NCBI RefSeq assembly: GCF_023264675.1
Contig: NZ_JAHFVG010000048.1
Location: forward strand, 1 to 43,337
Direction: 5' to 3'
Length of the DNA: 43,337 bases
DNA from: Rhodococcus sp. (in: high G+C Gram-positive bacteria)
GTDB lineage: Bacteria; Actinomycetota; Actinomycetes; Mycobacteriales; Mycobacteriaceae
Below, piece after piece: positions 16,816 to 23,869 of this stretch. Below the pieces are notes generated by a model. That model did no database searches. It worked only from the letters and a program-made list of their open reading frames with translations, and was not told where the DNA came from. Made by a program: the position numbers and the translations under genes. The stretch's first letter is position 1, and each line of letters begins with the position of its first letter.

Positions 16816-17358
16816 TCATTCGGTCCAGGCCGATGCCAGCAATGCCCGCGTGTCACGAAGCAGCTGCGGCATCACCTTGGCTCCACCGACGACCGTGATG
16901 AAGTTCGCATCTCCGCCCCATCTCGGGACGATGTGCTGGTGCAGGTGTTCGGCCAGCGAACCACCGGCTGCGGCACCGAGATTGAGTCCCACGTTGAATC
17001 CGTGCGGACTCGAGACCTTTTTGATCGTCCGAATAGCGTGCTGGGTGAACGCCATCAACTCGTCGCTCTCCGCCCGGGTGAGATCTTCCAACGCCGCCAC
17101 TCGGCGATACGGAACGATCATCGTGTGCCCGGGGTTGTAGGGATACAAGTTGAGCACCGCGTAGACCTCTTCGCCACGGGCGACCACGAGGCCGTCTTCG
17201 TCGCTCATCTTCGGAATGTCCGAGAACGGTTCGCTCGAGTGATTCTTCGACCCGGGTGCCTCGGTGATGTAGGACATCCGATGCGGCGTCCACAATCGCT
17301 GCAGCCGGTCGGGCACCCCGAACCCGGTGTCGACGATTGCCGCGTCCTGTTCGGCCAT
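16816..17358 (-). CDS. HIT domain protein, probable Ap4A phosphorylase (Rv2613c-like)
   Basis: A 180-residue histidine-triad protein. The triad is HLHQH (His138, His140, His142), preceded by GFNVGLNLG. The homologue at the same place in M. tuberculosis, Rv2613c, is known as a diadenosine tetraphosphate phosphorylase. That would fit the gene just upstream, because aminoacyl-tRNA synthetases such as ThrS make Ap4A as a side product. The ATG lies seven bases after the thrS stop, with AGGAG inside the end of thrS, so the two are coupled. Confidence 0.93.
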   Translation of the reverse strand: MAEQDAAIVDTGFGVPDRLQRLWTPHRMSYITEAPGSKNHSSEPFSDIPKMSDEDGLVVARGEEVYAVLNLYPYNPGHTMIVPYRRVAALEDLTRAESDELMAFTQHAIRTIKKVSSPHGFNVGLNLGAAAGGSLAEHLHQHIVPRWGGDANFITVVGGAKVMPQLLRDTRALLASAWTE

Positions 17359-17365
17359 GGTCAGC

Positions 17366-19420
17366 TCACTCCTGATCTTCCGCGAAGAGCGTGGCAGTGG
17401 GAGATGCGTTGTTGCGCGAGGAGACCCAGTCCGCGATGAGATCCACCGCACGCGCGGTCGGTACTCCGTTGACCTGAGTGCCGTCACGGAACCTGAAGCT
17501 GACTGCCCCGGCTTCGACGTCACGTTCGCCCGCGAGAAGCATGAACGGCACCTTCTGCGCGGTCTGGTTGAAGATCTTCTTCTGCATGCGATCGTCGCTG
17601 GCATCGACTTCGGCTCGGATGCCGCGCTTCTTCAGCTCCGCGACCACAGCGAACAAATGGTCCTGGTGGACCTCGGCGACCGGAATTCCGACAACCTGCA
17701 CCGGCGACAACCATGCCGGGAACGCGCCTGCGTAATGCTCGGTGAGCACGCCGAAGAAACGTTCGATGGAGCCGAACAGAGCGCGGTGAATCATCACCGG
17801 CCGTTCCTTCACGCCGCCGGAGGCGGTGTATTCGAGTTCGAACCGCTCCGGAAGGTTGAAGTCGAGCTGAATCGTGGACATCTGCCAGGTGCGCCCCAAC
17901 GCATCCTTTGTCTGCACCGAAATCTTGGGGCCGTAGAACGCGGCCCCGCCCGGATCGGGCACAAGGTCCAGACCGGACGCTGCCGCGACCTCGGCGAGGG
18001 TGTTGGTCGCTTCTTCCCAGACCTCGTCACTTCCGACGGACTTCTCCGGATTTCTGGTGGAAAGTTCCAGATAGAAGTCGTCGAGGCCGTAGTCCTTCAG
18101 AAGTCCGAGAACGAATTCCAGCGTGCTCGTCAACTCGCCGCGCATCTGATCACGTGTGCAGAAGATGTGTGCGTCGTCCTGAGTCATACCGCGCACACGG
18201 GTCAAGCCATGGATGACACCCGACTTCTCGTACCGGTAGACCGTTCCGAACTCGAAGAGCCGTAACGGAAGTTCACGGTACGAGCGTCCGCGCGAACGGA
18301 AGATCAGATTGTGCATCGGGCAGTTCATCGGCTTGAGGTAATAGTCCTGGCCGGGCTTGCGAACGGCTCCCTCGTCGTCGAGCTCCGCGTCGAGATGCAT
18401 GGCCGGAAACATGCCGTCGCGATACCAGTCGAGGTGACCGGACACCTCGTACAGGTGCCCCTTGGTGATGTGTGGGGTGTTGACGAAGTCGTAGCCCTCT
18501 TCGATGTGCCGCTGCCGGGAGTAGTTCTCGAGCTCGTTCCTGATGATTCCGCCCTTGGGGTGGAACACCGGCAGGCCCGATCCGAGCTCGTCGGGGAAGC
18601 TGAACAAGTCCAGTTCCGAGCCGAGCTTTCGATGATCGCGACGTTCGGCTTCGGCCAGCAGCTCCAGGTGGTGGTCGAGGGCTTCGGTCGACTCCCATGC
18701 GGTGCCGTAGATGCGCTGCAGGTCGGCATTGTCCTGGTTACCGCGCCAGTATGCGGCCGAGCTACGGGTCAGCTTGAAGGCGGGAACGTACTTGGTGGTC
18801 GGAATGTGCGGACCGCGGCACAGGTCACCCCAGATCCGCTCACCGGTTCGCGGATTGAGGTTGTCGTACGCGGTCAGTTCGCCGCCGCCGATTTCCATGA
18901 CCTCGGGATCGTCGATGCCGGACTTGTCGTTGACCAGCTCGAGCTTGTACGGCTCGTTCGCCAGCTCTTCCCGCGCCTGCTCGATCGATTCGTATACCCG
19001 ACGCGAGAATCGCTGTCCTGCTTTGACGATCTGCTTCATCTTCTTTTCGAGCGCGGTCAGATCCTCCGGAGTGAACGGATCCTTCACATCGAAATCGTAG
19101 TAGAAGCCGTCCTTGATGAAGGGGCCGATGCCCAGCTTGGCATCGGGGAAGAGCTCCTGCACGGCCTGTGCCAACACGTGCGCCGCCGAGTGCCTGATGA
19201 CGCTTCTGCCGTCTTCGGTGTTGGCGGCGACGGGCTCGATTTCGACGTCCACGTCGGGTGCCCACGCCAGATCGCGCAGTTTCCCGTCGGCGTCGCGGAC
19301 GACGACGATCGCGTCGGGGCCTTTGTTGGGAAGTCCCGTGTCCCGAAGTGCCGTGCCGGCGGTCGTTCCTGCCGGCACCATGATGCGGGCGGGCGAGACG
19401 GCGGTTGCGGGCATGGTCAC
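17366..19420 (-). CDS. thrS: Threonyl-tRNA synthetase
   Basis: A 684-residue class II synthetase that charges tRNA-Thr. An N-terminal TGS domain (about residues 10-65) is followed by the editing domain with RHSAAHVLAQ (HxxxH zinc-binding motif near residue 77). The catalytic core has KPMNCPMHNLIF, motif 2 RYEKSGVIHGLTRVRG and motif 3 at HRALFGSIERFFG. A C-terminal anticodon-binding domain completes it. The GTG at 19420 is preferred because GAGGAG lies nine bases upstream; an ATG eight codons earlier (19444) would overlap that site. No T-box or long leader is seen in the 118 bases upstream. It heads the PIM operon. Confidence 0.97.
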   Translation of the reverse strand: MTMPATAVSPARIMVPAGTTAGTALRDTGLPNKGPDAIVVVRDADGKLRDLAWAPDVDVEIEPVAANTEDGRSVIRHSAAHVLAQAVQELFPDAKLGIGPFIKDGFYYDFDVKDPFTPEDLTALEKKMKQIVKAGQRFSRRVYESIEQAREELANEPYKLELVNDKSGIDDPEVMEIGGGELTAYDNLNPRTGERIWGDLCRGPHIPTTKYVPAFKLTRSSAAYWRGNQDNADLQRIYGTAWESTEALDHHLELLAEAERRDHRKLGSELDLFSFPDELGSGLPVFHPKGGIIRNELENYSRQRHIEEGYDFVNTPHITKGHLYEVSGHLDWYRDGMFPAMHLDAELDDEGAVRKPGQDYYLKPMNCPMHNLIFRSRGRSYRELPLRLFEFGTVYRYEKSGVIHGLTRVRGMTQDDAHIFCTRDQMRGELTSTLEFVLGLLKDYGLDDFYLELSTRNPEKSVGSDEVWEEATNTLAEVAAASGLDLVPDPGGAAFYGPKISVQTKDALGRTWQMSTIQLDFNLPERFELEYTASGGVKERPVMIHRALFGSIERFFGVLTEHYAGAFPAWLSPVQVVGIPVAEVHQDHLFAVVAELKKRGIRAEVDASDDRMQKKIFNQTAQKVPFMLLAGERDVEAGAVSFRFRDGTQVNGVPTARAVDLIADWVSSRNNASPTATLFAEDQE

Positions 19421-19538
19421 GGCTGTGTACTCCTCGATTGTCATTCGCGGTCGGTAAGACCGATGACAGCCTATCGGCTAAGCACGACGGACTTGCCGTC
19501 ACATCGCCCGGCACCGCATGGAGATTTGCCCGATCGAG

Positions 19539-20009
19539 CTAGCGGGGAGGGGCCAACCAACTCCGCTCGATACCGAACCATCCCGCGACGAGCGAGAAGG
19601 TCCCGAGGAACCAGAGCGTGGCCAGCACCACGACGGTCGTCAGCAGAACCCCCGCACCCTTGACGACGATGGACTGGTGCGAGAACCAGTCCATGAAGCG
19701 GTCGTAGTACTTCCGCGCGAACTTCAGGAGGCGATGCGCCCAGACGAACTCCGACGCCAGAATTCCGAGGCCTGCGAATACGACTACCCATCCCGGTCCA
19801 GGGTAGGGAATCAACAGAACACCGAGCGCGAGAACGAGGAGCCCCACGACGGCAACCGCAATCCGGTAGACGACGTCGAGAGTGGGATTGGCGGCGATTC
19901 GCGCACGAACCTGACGCCGTCGCTCGGCCACTCGATCGAATACGCCGCCGTCGTCGGACGTGTCGCTGTCACGAGGCTTGCGCTCGGTATCGGCGTCTTC
20001 TGAAGTCAC
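19539..20009 (-). CDS. TIGR02611/PGPGW family transmembrane protein
   Basis: A 156-residue membrane protein of unknown function. An acidic then basic N-terminal cytoplasmic region (about 45 residues) is followed by a helix VYRIAVAVVGLLVLALGVLLI, the PYPGPGW loop that names the family, a second hydrophobic segment, and a third near the C-terminus (VVLATLWFLGTFSLVAGWFG). It lies upstream of thrS, about 118 bases away, and may have its own promoter. No function should be inferred beyond membrane location. Confidence 0.9.
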   Translation of the reverse strand: MTSEDADTERKPRDSDTSDDGGVFDRVAERRRQVRARIAANPTLDVVYRIAVAVVGLLVLALGVLLIPYPGPGWVVVFAGLGILASEFVWAHRLLKFARKYYDRFMDWFSHQSIVVKGAGVLLTTVVVLATLWFLGTFSLVAGWFGIERSWLAPPR

Positions 20010-20073
20010 CTCGCCAGGTTACCGACTCAGGGGATGCAGGCCATCGGTCCGCGGGCAGGGAGAAGACGGGACG

Positions 20074-20107
20074 AAAAAGGCCCCACGCATATTCTGCGTA
20101 GGGCCTT
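20074..20107 (-). terminator. Rho-independent terminator after tRNA-Val(CAC)
   Basis: On the minus strand AAGGCCCTACGCA pairs with TGCGTGGGGCCTT around a short AATA-type loop and is followed by a T run. It lies ten bases beyond the 3' end of the leftward tRNA-Val. Confidence 0.85.
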
Positions 20108-20116
20108 CGATCGTTG

Positions 20117-20188
20117 TGGTCCCGGCTGGGATCGAACCAGCGACCTTCCGCGTGTGAAGCGGACGCTCTTCCACTGAGCCACGGGACC
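20117..20188 (-). tRNA. tRNA-Val (anticodon CAC)
   Basis: A 72-base cloverleaf: acceptor GGTCCCG/CGGGACC, anticodon stem TCCGC/GCGGA with loop TTCACAC, and T-arm GGTTCGATCCC. The discriminator is A and CCA is not encoded. It reads GUG codons and is oriented opposite to the three tRNAs to its right. Confidence 0.95.
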
Positions 20189-20313
20189 GAACGAGGCAAA
20201 ACATTAACACGCGCCCCACCCGGAATTCGAATCGGCCCGCCTGGATTCCCTGCCCCCACCCCGACAGTGCGATTCAACGCCTCTCGATGACCCAGAATCG
20301 CAGAAAAGCGCTC

Positions 20314-20354
20314 TTGACCACGCGATTTGTGAGTTCGTCAGAAGTTAGTCTAAT
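20314..20354 (+). promoter_or_regulatory. Possible promoter of the Gly-Cys-Val tRNA cluster
   Basis: The 210 bases between the divergent tRNA genes hold no reading frame I can support. TTGTGA (20327-20332), 16 bases and then TCTAAT (20349-20354) form a plausible -35/-10 pair about 45 bases upstream of tRNA-Gly. A better -35 match, TTGACC (20314-20319), is too far from the -10 box. This is weak evidence from pattern only. Confidence 0.35.
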
Positions 20355-20398
20355 GTTTTCAACGCACCACGGAGACAGCAACTGCTTCCGAGGCGCAT

Positions 20399-20470
20399 GC
20401 GGATGTGGCGCAGTGGTAGCGCATCACCTTGCCAAGGTGAGGGTCGCGGGTTCGAATCCCGTCATCCGCT
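20399..20470 (+). tRNA. tRNA-Gly (anticodon GCC)
   Basis: A 72-base cloverleaf with acceptor GCGGATG/CATCCGC, anticodon stem TCACC/GGTGA around loop TTGCCAA, and T-arm GGGTTCGAATCCC. The discriminator is T and CCA is not encoded. It reads GGC/GGU codons. Confidence 0.96.
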
Positions 20471-20505
20471 CGAGGACCAGGGTAGTCGGAATATACCGGG
20501 CCCAT

Positions 20506-20576
20506 GGTGGAGTGGCCGAGTGGTGAGGCAACGGCCTGCAAAGCCGTGCACACGGGTTCGATTCCCGTCTCCACCT
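20506..20576 (+). tRNA. tRNA-Cys (anticodon GCA)
   Basis: A 71-base cloverleaf with acceptor GGTGGAG/CTCCACC, anticodon stem ACGGC/GCCGT around loop CTGCAAA, and T-arm GGGTTCGATTCCC. The discriminator is T and CCA is not encoded. It reads UGC/UGU codons. Confidence 0.96.
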
Positions 20577-20618
20577 CGCAGATGAGGACGAAGGCTCCCG
20601 GCCTTGTCTTCGAAACTT

Positions 20619-20693
20619 GCGCGATTAGCTCAGCGGGAGAGCGCTTCCCTGACACGGAAGAGGTCACTGGTTCAATCCCAGTATCGCGCACCA
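20619..20693 (+). tRNA. tRNA-Val (anticodon GAC)
   Basis: Acceptor GCGCGAT/ATCGCGC, anticodon stem CTTCC/GGAAG around loop CTGACAC, and T-arm TGGTTCAATCCCA. The discriminator is A and, unlike the other three tRNAs here, CCA (20691-20693) is encoded. It reads GUC/GUU codons and is the last gene before a terminator. Confidence 0.96.
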
Positions 20694-20696
20694 GAG

Positions 20697-20732
20697 AAAG
20701 CGGTTTCAGCTACGTGCTGAAGCCGCTTTTTT
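20697..20732 (+). terminator. Rho-independent terminator of the tRNA cluster
   Basis: A 14-base-pair stem (20697-20710 with 20716-20729, one G-T pair) around the loop TACGT, running into a T6 tract. It starts four bases after the CCA end of tRNA-Val(GAC). Confidence 0.92.
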
Positions 20733-20816
20733 CGTTTCAGAACAGACCCGGTGTGGTGATTCACGTCATAGACGTGCACTCTGGAGGCACAGCCCCCGAC
20801 CGGAAGGACCGTCACC

Positions 20817-21083
20817 ATGGCAGACCAGTCAGGCGCAAGCCCCGCAACAGCGCCCTCGACCGCCACCGACACCACCGAGACCGAGATCGACGACAGCACG
20901 GAACAGCAAGCCGAGGAAAAAGCCGCCGAAATCGACTCGAAGTACGAACCTGGCGCTCGACCGACGGTCACGCTGCCAGGCACGGGAGGAATGGTCTCGG
21001 GCACTGCGTTCGCAGACATGGTCGACGAAAACGGTGAATTGAAGGACGACCAGAACAAGGACGACCAGAACAAGGATGAGTGA
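20817..21083 (+). CDS. Small acidic hypothetical protein
   Basis: 88 residues, very rich in Thr, Ala, Asp and Glu, with no hydrophobic segment; probably cytoplasmic and largely disordered. I do not recognise a family. A central stretch KYEPGARPTVTLPGTGGMVSG looks the most ordered. The end is a perfect tandem repeat at DNA level (AAGGACGACCAGAAC twice, then AAGGATGAG) giving KDDQNKDDQNKDE. GGAAGGA lies eight bases before the ATG, supporting a real gene. Its last eight bases overlap the start of the following hydrolase gene, so they are probably one operon. Confidence 0.75.
   Translation: MADQSGASPATAPSTATDTTETEIDDSTEQQAEEKAAEIDSKYEPGARPTVTLPGTGGMVSGTAFADMVDENGELKDDQNKDDQNKDE
21042..21071 (+). 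repeat. Tandem 15-base repeat at the end of the small acidic gene
   Basis: AAGGACGACCAGAAC occurs twice in direct succession (21042-21056, 21057-21071), followed by a partial third copy that contains the start codon of the next gene. The unit is five codons long, so copy-number change keeps the frame and would lengthen the acidic tail. Confidence 0.9.
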
Positions 21084-21750
21084 GCCCGAGCACCGAGAGT
21101 TCGCCGACGACGGAGTCAGTGGCCACCTCCACTCACCTCACGGCGAACCTATCGCCGCCCTCGCACTCACCCACGGCGCAGGCGGGAACTGCTCGGCTCG
21201 ACTTCTTGTCGACATCGCACAATTGTGGGCAGAGCGCGGAGTGACGGTGCTGCGATTCGATCTCGCCTTTCGGCAGGCGAAACCGTCGGGCCCACCGCAT
21301 CCGTCCAAGGCTGCGGGAGATCGCGACAGCGTTCGGGCCGCGGTGCAGGCACTCCGTGCCCGATTCACAGTGCCGATCTTGATCGGCGGACATTCCTACG
21401 GTGGGCGTCAGGCATCCATGGTGGCAGCCGAGGACGACGACATCGCTGCCGGACTGGTTTTGCTTTCCTACCCGCTGCATCCCCCCGGGAAGCCCGAGAA
21501 GGCGCGCACCGCGCATCTACCCGACATCGCGATGCCGACACTGTTCGTCTCGGGGACCAAAGATCCGTTCGGGACGCCGACCGAACTAGGTAATGCTGTC
21601 GGCATGGTGGGCGGTGCGAGCAGGTTCGAACAGATCGTCGGCGCCGGCCACGACCTCTCCGCCGCGAAACACCGGGTGGCCGAGCGCGCATTCGTCGTAT
21701 CGTCGGAATTCTTCGAGCTAGCAACCTCGAACTCGCCGGAGAACCACTGA
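21076..21750 (+). CDS. Alpha/beta-fold hydrolase (KANL3/Tex30 or dienelactone-hydrolase-like)
   Basis: A 224-residue hydrolase. The HG motif LTHGAGG forms the oxyanion region, the nucleophile elbow is GGHSYGG with Ser107, the acid is probably the Asp in VSGTKDPFG, and the His is in GAGHDLS. The pattern THGAG...GGRSxGG matches the KAT8-regulatory-subunit/Tex30-like group of small hydrolases, whose substrates are poorly known. No signal peptide is seen, so it acts in the cytoplasm. Its ATG lies inside the repeat at the end of the upstream acidic gene, with only a weak AAGG as ribosome-binding site. Confidence 0.88.
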   Translation: MSEPEHREFADDGVSGHLHSPHGEPIAALALTHGAGGNCSARLLVDIAQLWAERGVTVLRFDLAFRQAKPSGPPHPSKAAGDRDSVRAAVQALRARFTVPILIGGHSYGGRQASMVAAEDDDIAAGLVLLSYPLHPPGKPEKARTAHLPDIAMPTLFVSGTKDPFGTPTELGNAVGMVGGASRFEQIVGAGHDLSAAKHRVAERAFVVSSEFFELATSNSPENH

Positions 21751-21777
21751 TTTCGTGCCACTCGGGGGCACCCAACT

Positions 21778-21799
21778 GGTCAAGTGTTCTACTTGAACC
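21778..21799. promoter_or_regulatory. Imperfect inverted repeat abutting a start codon
   Basis: GGTCAAGT and ACTTGAACC are inverted copies, apart from one extra T in the right arm, separated by GTTCT. The right arm ends at the base before the ATG at 21800. No ribosome-binding site is visible, so it could be an operator in a leaderless promoter or a hairpin over the start. Function is inferred from position only. Confidence 0.4.
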
Positions 21800-22252
21800 A
21801 TGCCCACCTGGGGATGGTTCATAGTCGCGCTCGTCCTCATCGATGCAGCGGTTCTCGCTGCGTGGTTCCTCGCTCGGAAGAATCCACGCAAGAACCCCGC
21901 TGCCACAGCACAACTCATGCTTGCCGGTCTCGACAGCTCCGCGCGCGACGAGATTTACCGACTCGTCGGCGAGAAGAAGAAGATCCACGCCATCAAGCTG
22001 TTCCGCGAACGAACCGGCGCAGGTCTCCACGAGGCCAAGGGTGTCGTGGAGTCCGTGGAGCGCGGTAATCCACTGCCCATCCCAGGATCGTTCGGGGTTG
22101 TCCCCGGACTCGACACTGTTGCCTGGGAAGACATCATCCCCAAGCTTCGAGCGCTCAAAGCAGAAGGAAAGGCTATCGCCGCGATCACACTTCTGCGTGC
22201 CCGAACGAATCTGCCGCTACGTGAAGCGAAGGAAGCGGTGGATCGGCTGTGA
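21800..22252 (+). CDS. Membrane-anchored protein with two ribosomal L7/L12 C-terminal-like repeats
   Basis: 150 residues. Residues 4-25 form one transmembrane helix (WGWFIVALVLIDAAVLAAWFLA) followed by basic RKNPRKN. Two copies of a motif like the C-terminal domain of ribosomal L7/L12 follow: KIHAIKLFRERTGAGLHEAK (residues 61-80) and KAIAAITLLRARTNLPLREA (124-143). They match the L12 pattern K-x-IKx(V/F)Rx2TGLGLKEAK. In L12 this face recruits translational GTPases. Here the domains would face the cytoplasm if the helix has the usual N-out orientation. Length excludes a ribosomal protein. The next gene, a GNAT, overlaps by GTGA. Function is unknown. Confidence 0.85.
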   Translation: MPTWGWFIVALVLIDAAVLAAWFLARKNPRKNPAATAQLMLAGLDSSARDEIYRLVGEKKKIHAIKLFRERTGAGLHEAKGVVESVERGNPLPIPGSFGVVPGLDTVAWEDIIPKLRALKAEGKAIAAITLLRARTNLPLREAKEAVDRL

Positions 22253-22779
22253 CGGTCACCGTGGGACCAGCAGGCCTCTGGGAGGCAGAACAGCTCGCCG
22301 ACGTCGCAGCGGTCACCTTCCCGCTGGCGTGCCCGCCCGGCTCGACTCGCGAGTCGATCGAGGCCTTCATCGACGAGGTGCTCTCCCAGGAGAGATTCGG
22401 CGACTATCTCGACGACCCGGAGCGCACCATTCTTGCTGCGCGAGAAAATGATTCGATCGTCGGATATGCGATGACGATTCACGGCGAGCCTGCCGACTCC
22501 GATATCGCGCGAGCACTGAGACGGTCGCCGACGATGGAACTCTCGAAGATGTACGTGCTGCCGGGGCACCACGGCCGCGAAGTGTCGGCCGAACTCATGC
22601 GAGCAGTGATCGCATTGGCCGCGGACAACGGATGTGCCGGTGTCTGGCTCGGGGTCAACCAGGAAAACGTCAGAGCGCAGCGCTTCTATGCAAAGCACGG
22701 ATTCCAGCAGGTCGGCACCAAGACGTTCACTGTCGGATCCGAAGTGCACGACGACTTCGTCATGGAACGCGAATTGTGA
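22249..22779 (+). CDS. GNAT family N-acetyltransferase (Rv2669-like)
   Basis: 176 residues with a typical GNAT layout: the strand MELSKMYVLPGHHGREVSAELM at the acetyl-CoA site, and the C-terminal NVRAQRFYAKHGFQQVGTKTF. The CoA-binding loop HHGREVSA departs from the usual Q/RxxGxG/A, with Glu in place of the second Gly, so CoA binding may be altered. The GTG start overlaps the stop of the L7/L12-like gene, suggesting a functional or at least expression link. The substrate is unknown. Confidence 0.88.
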   Translation: MTVTVGPAGLWEAEQLADVAAVTFPLACPPGSTRESIEAFIDEVLSQERFGDYLDDPERTILAARENDSIVGYAMTIHGEPADSDIARALRRSPTMELSKMYVLPGHHGREVSAELMRAVIALAADNGCAGVWLGVNQENVRAQRFYAKHGFQQVGTKTFTVGSEVHDDFVMEREL

Positions 22780-22818
22780 GGACGCCGGCCCACTGCCCGG
22801 AACGTGAGCTGAAAAGCC

Positions 22819-23835
22819 TCAGCCCACAGCGGCGAATCGCGACAACGCCAGCAGACGCGACGTTGCGCGCAGGTACTTCTTGCGGTACCCGCCGGCCAGC
22901 ATCTCCTCGGTGAAGATCTCGTCGAGCTTCGCGCCCGACGACGTCACCGGAATGCTGGCGTCGTACAGCCGGTCTGCCAGAACCACGAGACGCAGCGCGA
23001 CCGATTGATCTGCGGCCGGATGCACGTTCTTCAGGAAGACCGAGCTGACGCCCTCGAGCAACTTGCCGTAGCGCGAGGGATGCAGCGTGCTGAGGTGAGC
23101 GAGCAACTCGTCGAAATCGTCGAGCGTTGCGCCGTCGGTGCTACCGGCGCGCTCGATCAGCTCCGCTTCCGACGTCGGATCCGGTGCCGGAGGTAGGTCG
23201 CGGTGGCGGTAGTCGGGGCCGTCGACCCGAATGGACTCGAAGATGGAGCCGAGCTTCTTGATTTCCCGCATGAAGTCCGCCGCGGCGAAGCGGCCTTCGC
23301 CGAGCTGCCCCGGAAGCGTGTTCGACGTGGCAACGATGGACACGCCGCGTTCGGAGAGCTCCGAGAGCAGGCGCGAGACGAGCATGGTGTCGCCTGGATC
23401 GTCGAGTTCGAACTCGTCGATGCACAGAATGCTGTGATTCGACAGTTCTTCGAGCGCCTTGTTGAATCCGAGGGCGCCCACGACGTGCGTCAGTTCGACG
23501 AAGGTGCCGAACGCCTTCGGATCGGGAACGCTGTGATAGATCGACGCAAGCAGGTGTGTCTTGCCGACGCCGAAGCCGCCGTCGAGGTACAGGCCCGCAC
23601 CGGTCGCCGGGGTCTTCTTGCCGAAAAGTCCTCGCTTGCCGCCCTTGCCCCGAATTTTGACTACCCGCTCGGCGAACGCCTCGGCTTTGGCCACGGCCTC
23701 TGCCTGGGTCGGCTCGTTGGGATCCGGGATGTACGAGGAAAAGCTGACGTCGTCGAACATGGCCGGTGGAACCATCTGCGCGATCAATTGATCGGAAGGA
23801 ACGACTGGATTTCGGTCGACAAGACGTGCGGGCAT
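22819..23835 (-). CDS. zapE: Cell division protein ZapE / AFG1-like ATPase
   Basis: A 338-residue P-loop ATPase. Walker A is GGFGVGKTH (about residues 86-94), Walker B is ILCIDEFELDDPGD, and the ATSNTLP sensor region follows. ZapE acts at the Z ring in E. coli; mitochondrial AFG1 relatives help protein quality control. The actinobacterial role is not established. A short basic loop (RGKGGKRGLFGKK) precedes Walker A. It is divergent from the ribD-like gene with only 34 bases between the two starts. Confidence 0.92.
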   Translation of the reverse strand: MPARLVDRNPVVPSDQLIAQMVPPAMFDDVSFSSYIPDPNEPTQAEAVAKAEAFAERVVKIRGKGGKRGLFGKKTPATGAGLYLDGGFGVGKTHLLASIYHSVPDPKAFGTFVELTHVVGALGFNKALEELSNHSILCIDEFELDDPGDTMLVSRLLSELSERGVSIVATSNTLPGQLGEGRFAAADFMREIKKLGSIFESIRVDGPDYRHRDLPPAPDPTSEAELIERAGSTDGATLDDFDELLAHLSTLHPSRYGKLLEGVSSVFLKNVHPAADQSVALRLVVLADRLYDASIPVTSSGAKLDEIFTEEMLAGGYRKKYLRATSRLLALSRFAAVG

Positions 23836-23869
23836 TGGGAGAGCGTAACGACGTGGTCTTATCTAACTT
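23836..23869. promoter_or_regulatory. 34-base bidirectional promoter region, zapE / ribD-like
   Basis: The gap between two divergent ATGs has no Shine-Dalgarno sequence for either gene. TATCTA (about 23860-23865) is a -10-like box whose expected start falls at or next to the rightward ATG, which suggests a leaderless mRNA. On the other strand TAGATAAGAC offers a -10 about 27 bases from the zapE ATG. Pattern only. Confidence 0.4.

Noticed and set aside
19421..19538. Possible T-box leader before thrS
   Set aside because: The region is too short for a T-box stem I and antiterminator, and no T-box consensus sequence is seen.
20189..20398. Prophage attachment remnant or integrase between the tRNA genes
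   Set aside because: No integrase-like frame and no duplicated tRNA 3' end could be found in this stretch or next to the cluster.
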